Shown: in pieces, positions 33,487 through 44,243 of the stretch
How the letters are laid out: every line of letters starts with the position of its first letter
Position numbering within the stretch: the stretch's first letter is position 1
Assembly: GCA_022559985.1 (NCBI GenBank)
Contig: JAFJTR010000044.1
Location: 1 to 64,000, forward strand
DNA from: Parastagonospora avenae f. sp. tritici 18332-5
Lineage: Eukaryota; Ascomycota; Dothideomycetes; Pleosporales; Phaeosphaeriaceae
Direction of reading: 5' to 3'
Length of the DNA: 64,000 nt
The notes under the pieces: generated by a model
Told to the model about the DNA's origin: nothing
Databases searched by the model: none
The model's input: the letters and a program-made list of their open reading frames with translations, nothing else
Position numbers and translations under genes: made by a program

Positions 33487-35925
33487 CTAAGACTCCCTCG
33501 TCCGTCTCGGCGCCGACCTCGACCTCGACCTCGACCTCGACCTCGAAACCTCACTACTATACCTCCTCTTTCTCAGGGCCGGACTCACACTCCGACTCTC
33601 ACTCCTTGCCTTCCCTTTCCCTTTCCCCACCGGACTAACACTCCTACTCTCGTCCGTCCCGCGCCTCGCCGGCGGCGAACGACTCGGACTAGTCGAATAC
33701 CTGCGTCTGCGCGGCGGCGGGCTCCTAGACACTGAGTCGGAGGGACTACGCGCCCTGCGCTTGGGCGGCGGGGAGCGCGAGACGGAGTCTGAGGGGCTGC
33801 GGCCGCGGCGTTTGGGCGGGGGAGAGCGTGAGCGGCTGGAGGAGTAGGCGCGTTTGGATTTGAGTTTACGGGGGGTTGAGGAGCGAGAACGAGAGCGGGA
33901 GGGGCTGCGTGTGTATGAGCGGCCGCGGGAAGATGAGCGGGAGCGCGATCGGGAGTCGCGGGGGCGTCGGGCGGGGGAGCGCGAGCGAGAACGCGAGCGG
34001 GACGAGTAGCTTGAGGACGTGTATGAAGAGCGGCTGGACACGGAGTCCGAGTCGCTTTCTGGCTCGGGGAGAGGTTTGGGTTTTGGGGCGCTGTTCTTGA
34101 GCCATTCGCGCATGGACTCTGTGAGCACGCCCATGCCGATTGCGGTGAAGAAGTTGATAGAGAAGCGGGTTTTGGACTGGTCGTCTGCGTCGGTGGGGAA
34201 GACGCCTGTGAGGCTTTCTTGAAGCATGGGATCTTTGAAACGCTCGACAACGGTTTTTTGGCCGAGGGAGGCGAGGAGTTCTTCGAAGAGGATTTTGATG
34301 AAGATACGCGAGCTGGAGGTCGTATCTTCCTCGTTCAGCTTGATGACTTGGAAGACGTGCCATCCGATACCGTCAGAAGCGAGCAAGTGGGCGAAGAATT
34401 GCGCGATGATACGTAGGCGGTTGGTCTCGAAGCGGTGTATCGTCTCGTAGTAGTGTGCAAAGCCCTCCTCGAAGAGATCGGTCCACATGCGATTGAGCTT
34501 GCAGAAGCGCTCACCAACCATGCCGTAGAACTTCTCGTATGTGCGTTCTTGGCTGGCGCACTCGACGATCATGGTTGTGAGCTCGTTCTCAAGGCCGTTG
34601 GGAAGGTTGATGCGCATGAGCTTGTGACAACATTCTTCGAAGCCACCGCTGCTCTTGATGGTAAGGTAGATTGTTCGGCGCAGGTTCACAAGGTCGGCAT
34701 TGGTCTGGTCCTTGATGTCCAGTTGTTTCTGCTCCTCATCTTCCTCGTCCTCCGATGAGGCGTCCGTATATCCGCCCTCATCGCTTCCCTCCTCTTCGCC
34801 CAAGATCTCGGCCTTGATCTTCTGGTATTCTGCCTCATGCTCCTCGTACTCGGCATCAAGTTTAAAGATGTTCAGTCCGTCCTCGACCTTAATGTCATCC
34901 TCCAAAGTGTGCCTGTGCGTAATCTGGTCCTCCTCTTCCACGAGATCCAGATCTTCTCTGATCGAGGGATGCTCCTTATATTTTGTCCGCCTGACTTCGA
35001 ACAACACTTCAATCATGTACTGCGTGCGCTTGTCGATGTCGGCCTCGTGCAGGATATTCCGCAGCTGGTCGAAGATGGCGTTGGCAATCGCCGGGTTCAT
35101 CTCCTCGAGGAAAGCGCCGACCTCCTTCATGATGCCGACGGCAATTTCCACCGAGTCGTCCGAGGGCTTGTTGAGCAGCAGCAGCAGGATCTCGGCGATC
35201 AAGACCTCATGCACCACCTGCGCGTTGACCAGATGCGACAAAAACATGGTACTAGACAAGCACACAGCCTTGTCGTTCCTCCTGAAGCCCTTCCGGAACT
35301 GTATGACCAGCCTGCGCACCAGCAAATCTCCCACCTGCGGCAGCTTCGTGTTCACAATCGCAACCATAGCGCCATAGATGGGCGTGAACGGCAGACTCGC
35401 TGCCTGCGCCTTCATGATCGCCCGACAAAACAGCCCTCGCCCGCGCACCAAGTTCTCGCTGAACAGCTCGGGCACAATCATCTTGATATTCGCCGTGTTC
35501 GTCTTATTGATCAGACCCTGAATCGACTTCTTCAGCGCCTCCCACGCCATGCGCTGGAACTCGGCGCTCTTCTTGTCCGTGATGCTCTTCTGCATCTCGC
35601 GCAGGCGCGCAGGCGGGATGTAGGCGCCACCCGCGCGCGTCTTGGAGTCATCGATGGGCAGCTTGCGGTTCGCGCTGAAGGCATTGCGGAAGAGATTCAG
35701 ACGCGAGTCGTCCTCGGGGAGATCGTCGGTGGTGGGCTTGTGGCCGTTTCCATCGTGTCTGCGCCCGTTTGCTCGTTTGATACGCGGTTGCGGTTTCTCC
35801 GTCTCGTCGTCTGTCCGCGAGCGCTTCGATGGGCCGGCTTCATATGGCGAGCGGTCGCGTTTGCGCTGGACGTCGGGCTCTGGTGACGGCGAGGGCAGTC
35901 TCACGGCAGAAGCTACCTCCGTCAT
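33487..35925 (-). CDS. CWC22: Pre-mRNA-splicing factor CWC22
   Basis: Single exon, 812 aa, ATG 35925. The N-terminus is disordered and basic (~1-100), followed by GGAYIPPARLREMQ, the entry to the MIF4G domain (about 120-310, with NKTNTANIKMIVPELFSENL and FRKGFRRNDKAVCLSS). An acidic linker (~370-400) precedes the MA3 domain (~410-530; DLVNLRRTIYLTIKSSGGFEECCHKL). The last ~200 residues are an SR/RS-rich tail with three near-identical PSDSVSRSPPPKRR-type units. CWC22 is a spliceosome component that recruits eIF4A-III and so seeds exon-junction complexes in species that have them. The RS tail is longer than in yeast Cwc22 and resembles animal and filamentous-fungal forms. It shares a 241-bp divergent promoter with DPM2. 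Confidence 0.96.
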   Translation of the reverse strand: MTEVASAVRLPSPSPEPDVQRKRDRSPYEAGPSKRSRTDDETEKPQPRIKRANGRRHDGNGHKPTTDDLPEDDSRLNLFRNAFSANRKLPIDDSKTRAGGAYIPPARLREMQKSITDKKSAEFQRMAWEALKKSIQGLINKTNTANIKMIVPELFSENLVRGRGLFCRAIMKAQAASLPFTPIYGAMVAIVNTKLPQVGDLLVRRLVIQFRKGFRRNDKAVCLSSTMFLSHLVNAQVVHEVLIAEILLLLLNKPSDDSVEIAVGIMKEVGAFLEEMNPAIANAIFDQLRNILHEADIDKRTQYMIEVLFEVRRTKYKEHPSIREDLDLVEEEDQITHRHTLEDDIKVEDGLNIFKLDAEYEEHEAEYQKIKAEILGEEEGSDEGGYTDASSEDEEDEEQKQLDIKDQTNADLVNLRRTIYLTIKSSGGFEECCHKLMRINLPNGLENELTTMIVECASQERTYEKFYGMVGERFCKLNRMWTDLFEEGFAHYYETIHRFETNRLRIIAQFFAHLLASDGIGWHVFQVIKLNEEDTTSSSRIFIKILFEELLASLGQKTVVERFKDPMLQESLTGVFPTDADDQSKTRFSINFFTAIGMGVLTESMREWLKNSAPKPKPLPEPESDSDSVSSRSSYTSSSYSSRSRSRSRSPARRPRDSRSRSRSSSRGRSYTRSPSRSRSRSSTPRKLKSKRAYSSSRSRSPPPKRRGRSPSDSVSRSPPPKRRARSPSDSVSRSPPPRRRRYSTSPSRSPPARRGTDESRSVSPVGKGKGKARSESRSVSPALRKRRYSSEVSRSRSRSRSRSAPRRTRES
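33514..33546. repeat. Hexanucleotide repeat (cgacct)5.5 in the CWC22 RS tail
   Basis: On the coding (minus) strand it reads AGGTCG and encodes alternating Arg-Ser at the extreme C-terminus of CWC22. Confidence 0.9.
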
Positions 35926-36166
35926 GGCTATTTCGAGCTGAGGGGTCGTGAAGGTTTAACGTTTCGCACAACCGAAGTTGTGGTGCAGATGATGTGATGC
36001 AGCAGCGAGAAAGTTTAGCTCGAAGAAGGCGCGCCAGGCGGCGGCGGCCCGCGGTTTTGCCGACCCCTATGCTTGGCATTTGGGGGAAAGTGCCAGCTGC
36101 TCTCTACACTCACCCAACGAAAGTAAAGGTCATTGCAGTCACTCGTTCGCCCAACAATAATTCAAG
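35926..36166. promoter_or_regulatory. Divergent promoter CWC22 / DPM2
   Basis: Only 241 bp separate the two start codons, which point away from each other, so both core promoters must lie here. A CAACAATAATTCAAG leader abuts the DPM2 ATG. No TATA box stands out. Confidence 0.6.
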
Positions 36167-36539
36167 ATGGTATGTCAAGTCTCATGATTCCTCAAATGGT
36201 GCAGCAGAACTAACAATGTCTCAGCTCGACCGCCTTGTAGGCCTCAGCATGCTCATTGCAGCGACCTCCATCTTCGTCTACTACACCGTCTGGACACTTT
36301 TGATGGTACGCGTATATCCTTTGAATGCTACTCCACGTGTTCAATCCTGACCTTGTTAGCCATTTGTCGACGACGACCATTTCCTCCACAACCTCTTCCT
36401 GCCACGCGTCTGGGCCATCCGCATCCCTGTCATCCTCATCATTCTCGGCTCCACCGTTGTCGGCAGCTTCCTCTCCGTCGTCATGATCAAGAGCAATCGC
36501 AAGAAGGCCCTCAAGGCCAAGCAGAAGAAGGCATCGTAG
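36167..36539 (+). CDS. DPM2: Dolichol-phosphate mannosyltransferase subunit 2 (DPM2)
   Basis: Three exons: 36167-36169 (the ATG alone), 36225-36305 and 36360-36539. The introns of 55 and 54 nt each have CTAAC-type or similar branch sites and GTATGT/GTACGC donors. The product is 87 aa. It reads M-LDRLVGLSMLIAATSIF, TM1, then WTLLM-PFVDDDHFLHNLF, PRVWAIRIPVI, TM2, and ends in a Lys-rich tail (KKALKAKQKKAS). This matches DPM2 throughout. DPM2 is an ER membrane subunit that stabilises the Dpm1 catalytic subunit making dolichol-phosphate-mannose for GPI anchors and N- and O-mannosylation. The first intron directly follows the start codon. Confidence 0.95.
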
Positions 36540-36721
36540 AGTGGCATGGAATAAGCAAAAGGGGTTCACTCAGTGCATTAGGGCGGCGCATGGGGAATAC
36601 TGGGCAATGAACATTAATTCTGCCAGAGATCATAATACAATCAATATATTCAGAGTATCTTCCATTGGAGACGAGGAAATATCATGTGTCCATTCATGAA
36701 GACGCCCTTGGTTCGAGTGGC

Positions 36722-39700
36722 CTACATTACGGAGCAGTTCTCCTCAGTAACGACAATAGGTGTGTCACCGTCTTCTCCACCTCCGGCACCAGCACCAGCG
36801 CCCTGCTGTGCAGCCATATGACGAGCCAATTGCGCAAAGACCGCTTGCTGTCCAGATTGTTAGCGCAACATTCATGTTGGAGCTCACATTCAACTTACGG
36901 AGATAAAGTAGTCATCCCTGCCGCCTTTGCGGTCCATGTCGTTTTGCGAAGTGATTTGATACGCTTCGTGCATACGCTTGCGGCTCTTCAGTCCGTTCAT
37001 GGTCACCTCCTCGTCGCTATCACTAAGATCTTCGTTTGGACGCTCCTCACTTGGACGCTGTTCATCGTCGTTTGCTTGGGCACGCCTCCTACGGCCCCAA
37101 TTTAGACTCGAAAAGCTTCCTGGATCTGAGGACTGAACGCCGACGCCTTTCCGGGCATTGCGCTGGTCGCGAGCATCAGGCGAGAAGATCTTGATCGTGT
37201 GGTCAATGCCGGACACTGCCATTGTTGGTTCGTATGGGTGTCCTGCGGAACGTCAGCAGTTGTTAGATGCTCTGAGATGCGATACATACCTTGCACCACA
37301 TTGACCACCTCGCCATCGCCTTCTAGGATGTTGACAAGCTGAGCCGTCTTGCGGTCCCAGATGAAGACGTGACCTGAGTCACTTCCACTAACGACATAGT
37401 CATCCTGTAGACCAAAGTAATTTACGTCTTTGACTGTCTTGACGTTGCAATGGCCCCTGTACACACGAGTGTGAGGCGCACATGGTACGTCAAGTTCCAC
37501 CTTCTCCCTACTGAGCTTGGTGCGACCAAAGTCTGACCGCCATAGCACCCCTCCACTTCTTGTTCGCCTGAGGCCTTCGTCATCTGAGTCGTCGTCGTCC
37601 TCCTCTTCGTCATCGTCCTCTTCATCTGTGTCGTCTTCAATTTCGAGGTCGTCGCCGTCGTCGTCGTCGTCGTCGTCATCATTGTCATCATCGTCATCTC
37701 CTTCATCTGAACCTTCTTCCTCGCCCACCAGTGCATCTGATTCACGATCAGCTGTAGGCGCAGTTTCCATTCCTGCGGTTCGGGTGCTTCCCCACGCTCG
37801 TCCCACGAGCTCTGCTTCAGTGACAGGGCCGTCATCCTCAATAGGATCGATGTCTTCTTGTTGTTCCTTCAATGCTTGTTCCTCAGCCCTGACCTTGCTG
37901 TCCGCGATACCACGGCCTCCGAAGCCACGATCGACGAACTTGAACTTGATGTCTTTGGCCGCGTTTCGTAGAACTCCCCTTCCAACGAGATATGCCCATC
38001 GCCTTTTCGCCGTGGCTCGGTCTTGAACATCATATGGCAGTGATCCATCACCTGACGCAGGTACCACTGCTCCGGTCAGATCCGCGAAAGGTACCTTCAG
38101 AGCTTGTGCAAATGCAAGCACCGCAGCCTTTTCGGAGCTGTATAGTATCCGCGTGTTGTCCGTCTCGAATTTTGATACGTCGACGTTTACAATGGGCTCA
38201 TCGCTCGCCAAGTCGAGCAAATACGGGATAATAATGTCGTCAATGGCGTCCATGTCGGAATCTTGTGGGCAGGGACATCGAGTACTCGGGCTGCGGCTCG
38301 AGAAGCCCTCCACCACGGCACTGGGACCGCTATCGAGCCAGAGGAGGATTGCTTTGAGGAAGTCATAACCGAATTGCTCGTGCTGCACTAAATCTCGTTC
38401 ACGGGGCGCATGCTGGATAGAGGAGAAGTGTTGTGAGATGAGCGCGTCTGAGTTTGCTCCTGTTAATAGTTGTCCGCCCAGTACCCGTGCAAGCGTTCCA
38501 GCTGCCTGGACGAAGCGACGCGAAGCCGCACGGCTGTCTCTTAACTTGTTTTGAACAGCAACATCAACTGGATCCGGATCTACGGGGTATCCCCATGTTC
38601 GTGCAATCTCGTCCATATCTGACAATATTGAGTTTGCAAAACCTAGGATGGACGTAAATGCCAGCTTTAGCCCCGTCTCGCCATGCTCTGCGAGACCGAA
38701 TATGCGCTTCGCAATCGTGATTGTGGTCTTTGCAATGCGATAATGGTCTGTTGATCTGAGATCATTCAACTCTTCGCGAGACATACCATTCTCCGCAGGG
38801 GGCTCGATGCGAATGTCCTCAGTTTGACCATTTTCATACCTTACTCTCAGTGCAAGATCCTCTTCAGAGCTTTCTGTACGTTGTCTGGAGCCGACTCGTG
38901 GAGCACTTTCATCTGAAAGTGTGCGAGATTTTGGTCGCTTGCGCTTCCTCACCTTGTCCTTGACGCGGTGGCTCGAGTCGCCATGAGAGACCCTTGTGGT
39001 CTTGACTTCCTCGCTAGCATCGGGCGCACGTAGCATGTCGAAGCTGTAGATGTGGTCTTGCGACCAACTCACAATTAGCTCATTCGGGTGCGCATCACTG
39101 ATCTTGCACGCTGTGATGTGGCCGCCATCGTTTCGGCGCATACGCTTCTTGCCACTAGGCGCAAACTTCTTAACACATTGGGTAGCCTTGCCAAGCGATT
39201 CATCCTCGTGCTCACTCCAGTTTCCTGGGCTTGGCAGCCTGGATCCACGCTCGTTGTTGCGGTCCCGACCAAGCATACGTCGATCGTGGAGGAAGCAATG
39301 CAAATGTGCACCTCCAAGAGCAATGTAGTGAGGCTGCGACGGAGAGCATGAGATGGTGTTCAGATCTAATCCATGGCGACTGTAAGAGATCAACGGCGGT
39401 GGGGCATTGTCGGATGCGTCCTCGTCTCTGGCCCATCGCGGTACCAAAGTATCCTTTGCCCGTGGATAGGCGCTTGAAGGTTGCCGGACATCCCATTGCC
39501 TTACATCGCCGTCATTTGAACACGTCAGGAAATAGAAGGGCGTGTCCTCTGTAACGATGCGCTTGACGGTGTCGGTGTGGGAATGGAAAACCTTTGCATT
39601 GGTGTCCCCCTCAGTAAGAGTGACACCATCTCTTGCCATGCCCATGGAACGCCTTCCAGTATTCGATCTGCCTGCAGAACCAAGCGCGGAGTGCCCACTG

Positions 39701-40131
39701 TGCTCGATGTCAAATATTCGGACATCGTCGGTCGCAGACACGATGGTTCGGTCGTTCGAGTAGGGCATGAACTTGACAGAGAAGATGTTACTCCGATGGC
39801 CGGTGAGTATCGAAGTAGTAAGGCTGAATTGTGACGTCGACGAATCAGGATGGTACGAATGAATGTTGATGCGATGGTCATCTGAGCCAGAGGCGAGCGA
39901 TCGTCCCGAGCTTGACCAGCTGTACTGTGTCAGTATAGGTCGTCAAGATCGCCCTGCGTGTAGTTGATACCTCAAAGCATTCACACAACCGTTGTGGCCT
40001 TCCAACTCGTTGACGATATCTAGGTTGTCCACCCATTGCCGGTCGCCATAGATGCCTCGAATATCAGTGTATTTCTTGCGCTGTTGCCCGACTTCACGCT
40101 TCAGCAAGCGATCGTATACTGTGTACTTCAT
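36722..40131 (-). CDS. WD40 protein, DCAF6/Iqw1-like (CRL4 substrate-receptor candidate)
   Basis: Four exons, 40131-39971, 39919-37290, 37242-36899 and 36847-36722 (introns 51, 47 and 51 nt), encode 1086 aa. N-terminal WD repeats start with ELEGHNGCVNALSWSSSGRSLASGSDD, LTGHRSNIFSVKF and FHSHTDTVKRI. A ~500-residue middle region is rich in charged residues and includes a long Asp/Glu run. The last repeats follow (VYRGHCNVKTVKDVNYFGL, DYVVSGSDSGHVFIWDRKTA, GHPYEPTMAVSGIDHTIKIF). Split WD repeats around a large insert, ending in this GHPYEP...DHTIKIF block, are characteristic of DCAF6/NRIP and fission-yeast Iqw1. These are proposed receptors of Cul4-Ddb1 ubiquitin ligases. The 3' end converges on DPM2 with a 182-bp gap. 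Confidence 0.9.
37573..37716. repeat. GTC/ATC trinucleotide-rich tract coding a poly-Asp/Glu run
   Basis: Almost pure trinucleotides (gtcgtcgtc..., tcatcatcg...) coding, on the minus strand, an extended Asp/Glu stretch in the insert of the WD40 protein. Likely length-variable between strains. Confidence 0.85.
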
Positions 40132-40897
40132 GTTGCGCTACTCCAGGAACGCCCGAAAGGCGAATAGATATAGAAGTGGTGGTAGTTACTGGGAGGCGAA
40201 CGGTGAGAGAGTCCGGATGCAGCTAGTGAGAGACGAGACTCAATCAGGCGGGATGCGTTTGACAGGATGCGGGCTTGTAGGATTGACACAGTCACGCATT
40301 TCGACGCTGTCGCGGGGAGTCGATTTCGTTCGCGGTTTCCGTTTCGGCAGTCTGGATGAGTTGAGGTGTGGATGACGAACGCCGCAATGAAGCTATGACC
40401 CCCACAGCCGAACCCTTGCACGCTTGCAGGTCCTCATATTCACCCTTTGTCCTTACTAAGCACATTCGTAAATTCGGTCCACGCGCACAACTCACAAATA
40501 GAGACATCGCGTCATTTTACTGGTCCGGATTTTTGAATCTTGCTGTTTTCTACTCTATCTTGATTTGGCGTTGTTTGCTTTCCAGCTGCTACCGACAACT
40601 CAATGGGCTTCCGTGGAGTGATTGAGAGCATGGTGTGACTGTTAGAACATACCAAGCATGCAGGTTAAGGGAATAGTCATAAATCTGGTGGTGTATAGAT
40701 TTGTCATGCATCATGTACGGACTGAAGCTGGGTATCTCTTGTGCACTTTACCTGCGCATGACCAGAGCACGATCATGATCGTGCGGGCCGCCGAGAATGC
40801 CGTGAGGCAACTCAAATTCTTTGAAACACTCTGTAACGCTACATTCCCTGAGGAGGTTCTCACACGATGGTCACCATCAAAGCTGTGGCTAGACAGA
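40132..40897. other. Intergenic stretch
   Basis: 766 bp: promoter of the WD40 gene and 3' flank of Ap4A phosphorylase. A frame at 40658-40909 (+) has no domain and overlaps the end of the phosphorylase gene. Confidence 0.5.
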
Positions 40898-42058
40898 TCA
40901 TACACGTGATCGTGCTGGCGACATGGCTTGCCTTGGGATGCCGATGGCCTCAAGTATGGTGTCAAGCATCTCCGGTTGCTTGCGTAGCACATCCCATTCT
41001 TCCTGGTGTTTCACCATCATAGTTCCTCCAAGGCTGGTGCCATTCAAGGCCACAAAGCCAATCTCGCTGCCATCGTCGCGTCGAAGCATCGTACCTTCGC
41101 TTCGACGTGGCAGGATTGCCATACCAGCAGTCGTCATTGCGAGGTTATAGCTGATTGGAGAGCTACCCCCATCAGTTGAATGTAAAGCCAATGAGCCTGG
41201 ATTAGTAGCGATGTAAGTGTCGACCGCCCTAGTCGCAGCGCGGTAGAGTTCTTCATAAATGCTCAATAACTCGGAACCTGTTGGCTCAGAGCTAAACCAA
41301 CGAGCGAAATGCGTAAAGGGTAGGCCATCATGCTGGAACACATCATTCGGTGTGCCTAAGGCTCATGTTAGCTTCTGCATTCGCAATGAGTCGGCGAAAA
41401 GCAGCGTACTTTTAGCTTGGCTAATTCCGATTGACAATATGAGATCGATCAAAAGATCCCAGCCGCTAGTTGCCTTGCCATCAAGCATACTGTCAACTGG
41501 CAGAAACTGCAGATGTCTATGCGGTTGGCTTGCTCCGCTGTGATCGCCAGAATTGAAGAAGGCAAACAAACGCTGCTGCTTGCTGCCCCTTCCGTCATGC
41601 CATGCTTTCAAGCAAGCGTACGTCGCCTCCAGATCATCCTGTTCCAGCACATGCGTTTGCTTTTGGTCAGATTTGGTGGCAATGATGAAGTGTTCAGCAA
41701 TGATAGGAAACTTGTTTAGCACCAGGAGATGGCTCGGGTTGGAGGTCGGTATGTCGGCAATGTGCAGCGCTCGCGGAGGGTCTACGAAGGGATCTATTTT
41801 CTTCTTCGGCGCATCACTTTCACTCTTAGAAATCGGCTTCATTGCGAGGGTAGGGCAGTATCTCAGCTGAAACTAGTGTGTATGTTAGTTGACATTTATC
41901 CAGCGCATGTTCGGGACGCGCACCGGAATGCCTGTCGAGGTGTGAATGACGGAAACCTCGGTTGGAGAGAACAGCAAGCTCGAGGAAGCTTTCGCAGTCC
42001 TGAACTTGGCTTCCACTAGGCTTGGGAGTGCTTCTGACAGGCCGAGCAGCATCTTCAT
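40898..42058 (-). CDS. APA2: Ap4A phosphorylase (diadenosine tetraphosphate phosphorylase)
   Basis: Three exons, 42058-41924, 41866-41410 and 41355-40898 (introns 57 and 54 nt), encode 349 aa. Start chosen at ATG 42058, because the family begins with a short helix then SLVEAKFRTAKASSSLLFSP; a further ATG lies two codons later. The joined text reads TGIP-LRYCPTLAMKPI. The HIT-like active-site motif HRHLQ (His161, His163, in SGASQPHRHLQFLP) is present. The preceding NSGDHSGASQ loop and the later GLPFTHFARW and YNLAMTTAGMAILPRR blocks are typical. The enzyme splits Ap4A with phosphate to ADP and ATP in the cytosol. Length matches yeast Apa1/Apa2. Confidence 0.95.
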
Positions 42059-42654
42059 GAGGAAGGAAAGAGTGTTGCGTGGGCAGGTGAGAGAAAGCAA
42101 AGGTGGCTGCTTCCGGAAAGATAGGCCGGCCGCGCACAGACAAACCATGAACAGACGTCACCTCAACTCTCCACACTTCATTACTCTCATCACTTTCGTC
42201 GCAATCACGACACGTTGACCTTATTTACCAAATGCATTTGTTTATCTCCATATCTAACGCCTGGATATGACACAAAAAACCTCCGTAATGATGACAGCGT
42301 GCCATCGTGCTTTGCAGCAATGCCTATCTAAACTCTGCAACCTTGCAGAAGATACCAGACAAGCTCCATCAAACATTCCAACCACAAATAATTTACAGAG
42401 AAGAGAATCGAAACGCAAGCCTTCTCCAAAGCGAAAAGAGGTGATAGGAGATGCCGCCTATGGCAGGCTGTCAGAATGTCAAAGACAAGTGAATGACGCT
42501 ACCTTGACATCCAGGTCAAGGCAGATGATTTAGGCAGCGACTGTTGTCTCACAAAAGATCGTTCGAGAAAGTTCAAACCCCAAACCCATCGTGGGGTGTG
42601 CTGTTTGGCTTCCAAATTCTCCCAAGTGCAAGTGGGACACAATCGAACAGTCGC
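42059..42654. other. Intergenic stretch
   Basis: 596 bp: promoter of Ap4A phosphorylase and 3' flank of the Myb-like gene. Nothing else recognised. Confidence 0.5.
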
Positions 42655-44243
42655 TCAAGATCCTGGGTTCAGCTCCTGCCACTTTCGCTTGCAGGTAGAG
42701 TTGCCAAAATGGTAAGATCCACCACTGGTATGGATGGAGTCGGCGACCTTCTTCCACTGAACTTTCGCAAGTCGCTGCTCATAGCTCAGGGCTTGGGGAA
42801 GGTAGTTCGAATTGATGCGATCGAGGTCTTGTTGAACAAACATCTTGAGAAGGTCGAGCTTCGCGCGTGTCAGCAATGACATAGGCATCAAGCATGTCTC
42901 GACTTACATCTTTCTTCCGCCAGACAGGCTTACGCACGCGATCCTGCCGGGCCTTGGTCAAGGAGCGGTACCGGCCTCTCAACGTGGACTCAGCACACTT
43001 CGTGTACATCCTCTTGCGAATCTCCTTGTACGTCAGACCATTTTTCTTCCCTTCCAACAGGATCTGGTCATCCGCTTTGCGCTGAGTGTGCGAGTCTACA
43101 ACACGATGACTCTGAGCGCGATCCTGGATTGGGAAGTTTGTCTGTGGGCCACCCCACGAGGGAGGTCCTCGCGATGTGCTACTTGCGTTTGGATTCTGGT
43201 AAGCAGTCGAGAAGCTGCTCGGAACGCTGGTAACAGGTGGATTACGGGGCCGGAAAGGCATGGCCATGCCTGAGTTGCCTTCGGTGTACCACGGTGAAAG
43301 GCCCGGGCTGCTCTCCTGGGAATATGCATACTCCGAATCGTAAAGACTGCTGGTATCGTCACCGACCACAGGAAGGCCGTTCATACATTGAGTAATTCCC
43401 GCAGGCGTGGGCGAATGCACAATATCGCCCATTGCATATCGCGACGGTGCCGAGAAGTTGCCAGCATTTTCTTCAATTGCCACTGCCAGGCTGTCTGGCG
43501 AAGAGGCTTTGATAGCTGGGCGCGTCTGCGAACCGTAGGAGCTCCAGTTGGTGATCTCAGAAGCCGATTCCGGTGTGAAGGGCATCGCCTCCGAACCATG
43601 CGTTTCGCTGACGAAGCTCTTAGGCGAATATGAACTGTTGGACTCGGAGTTCGATCCATTCATACTCAAGCCGCGAGGTGCGGCCTCTGTCGAGCGCATG
43701 GGGCACCACGCGTTGTCGTCGCAGTACTTTGTGCTTCCAGTGCTGGGAAACCCGTAAGACCCAGAGCCGGGATATGCCAACCTGTTGTTTAAGTGCAAAG
43801 AGCCAGCAGACTTGGACATGGCATGCGGTGACATGTCTAAGCTGCCGTTGAACTCGAAATCCTGGTCGAATATTGTGCCGGACGGCAGGAAAGAGTTCTG
43901 GGCGAACATTGCGTCGTTCGAATTTCCCCAAGGCTGCGCGTTGGCGTACTGGCACTGGTCGTCTGCGGACTGTGCGGGCTGTCCTCGGACGTAGCTCGTT
44001 GCGGTCCTGTATTGCTGCTGCAAAGCAGTCGTCAGTTCTTGGAGCATATCGAGAGAGTTGGATGCTTACGAAAGATGTTTGAGCCATTGCTCGAGCTTGC
44101 TGAGCGTAGTTAAATGAGTGGGGGAGTGCGGTTGACTCTAGGGCGTTGGTGGGGTGTTCAAGCTGGACCTGCTGCGAACTATTGATCGGGAAACTCGGGT
44201 TGTGGAAACTCTGCCCTGGGTGAAGCAGACTTGCATGTGGCAT
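42655..44243 (-). CDS. Myb/SANT-like DNA-binding regulator
   Basis: Three exons, 44243-44070, 44017-42908 and 42858-42655 (introns 52 and 49 nt), encode 495 aa. The first ~350 residues are Gln/Ser/Asn/Pro-rich, like a fungal activation region. Two consecutive Myb-like helix bundles follow: KADDQILLEGKKNGLTYKEI with RMYTKCAESTLRGRYRSL, then WRKKDLDLLKMFVQQDLDRI with VQWKKVADSIHTSGG and FGNSTCKRKW. The second bundle is interrupted by the last intron; acceptor 42859-42860 was chosen because it restores KDLDLLKMF. Probably nuclear, sequence-specific DNA binding; target genes unknown. Confidence 0.88.

Noticed and set aside
34837..35886. 349-codon frame antisense to CWC22
   Set aside because: A shadow of the strongly biased CWC22 codons; the minus-strand protein is unmistakable.
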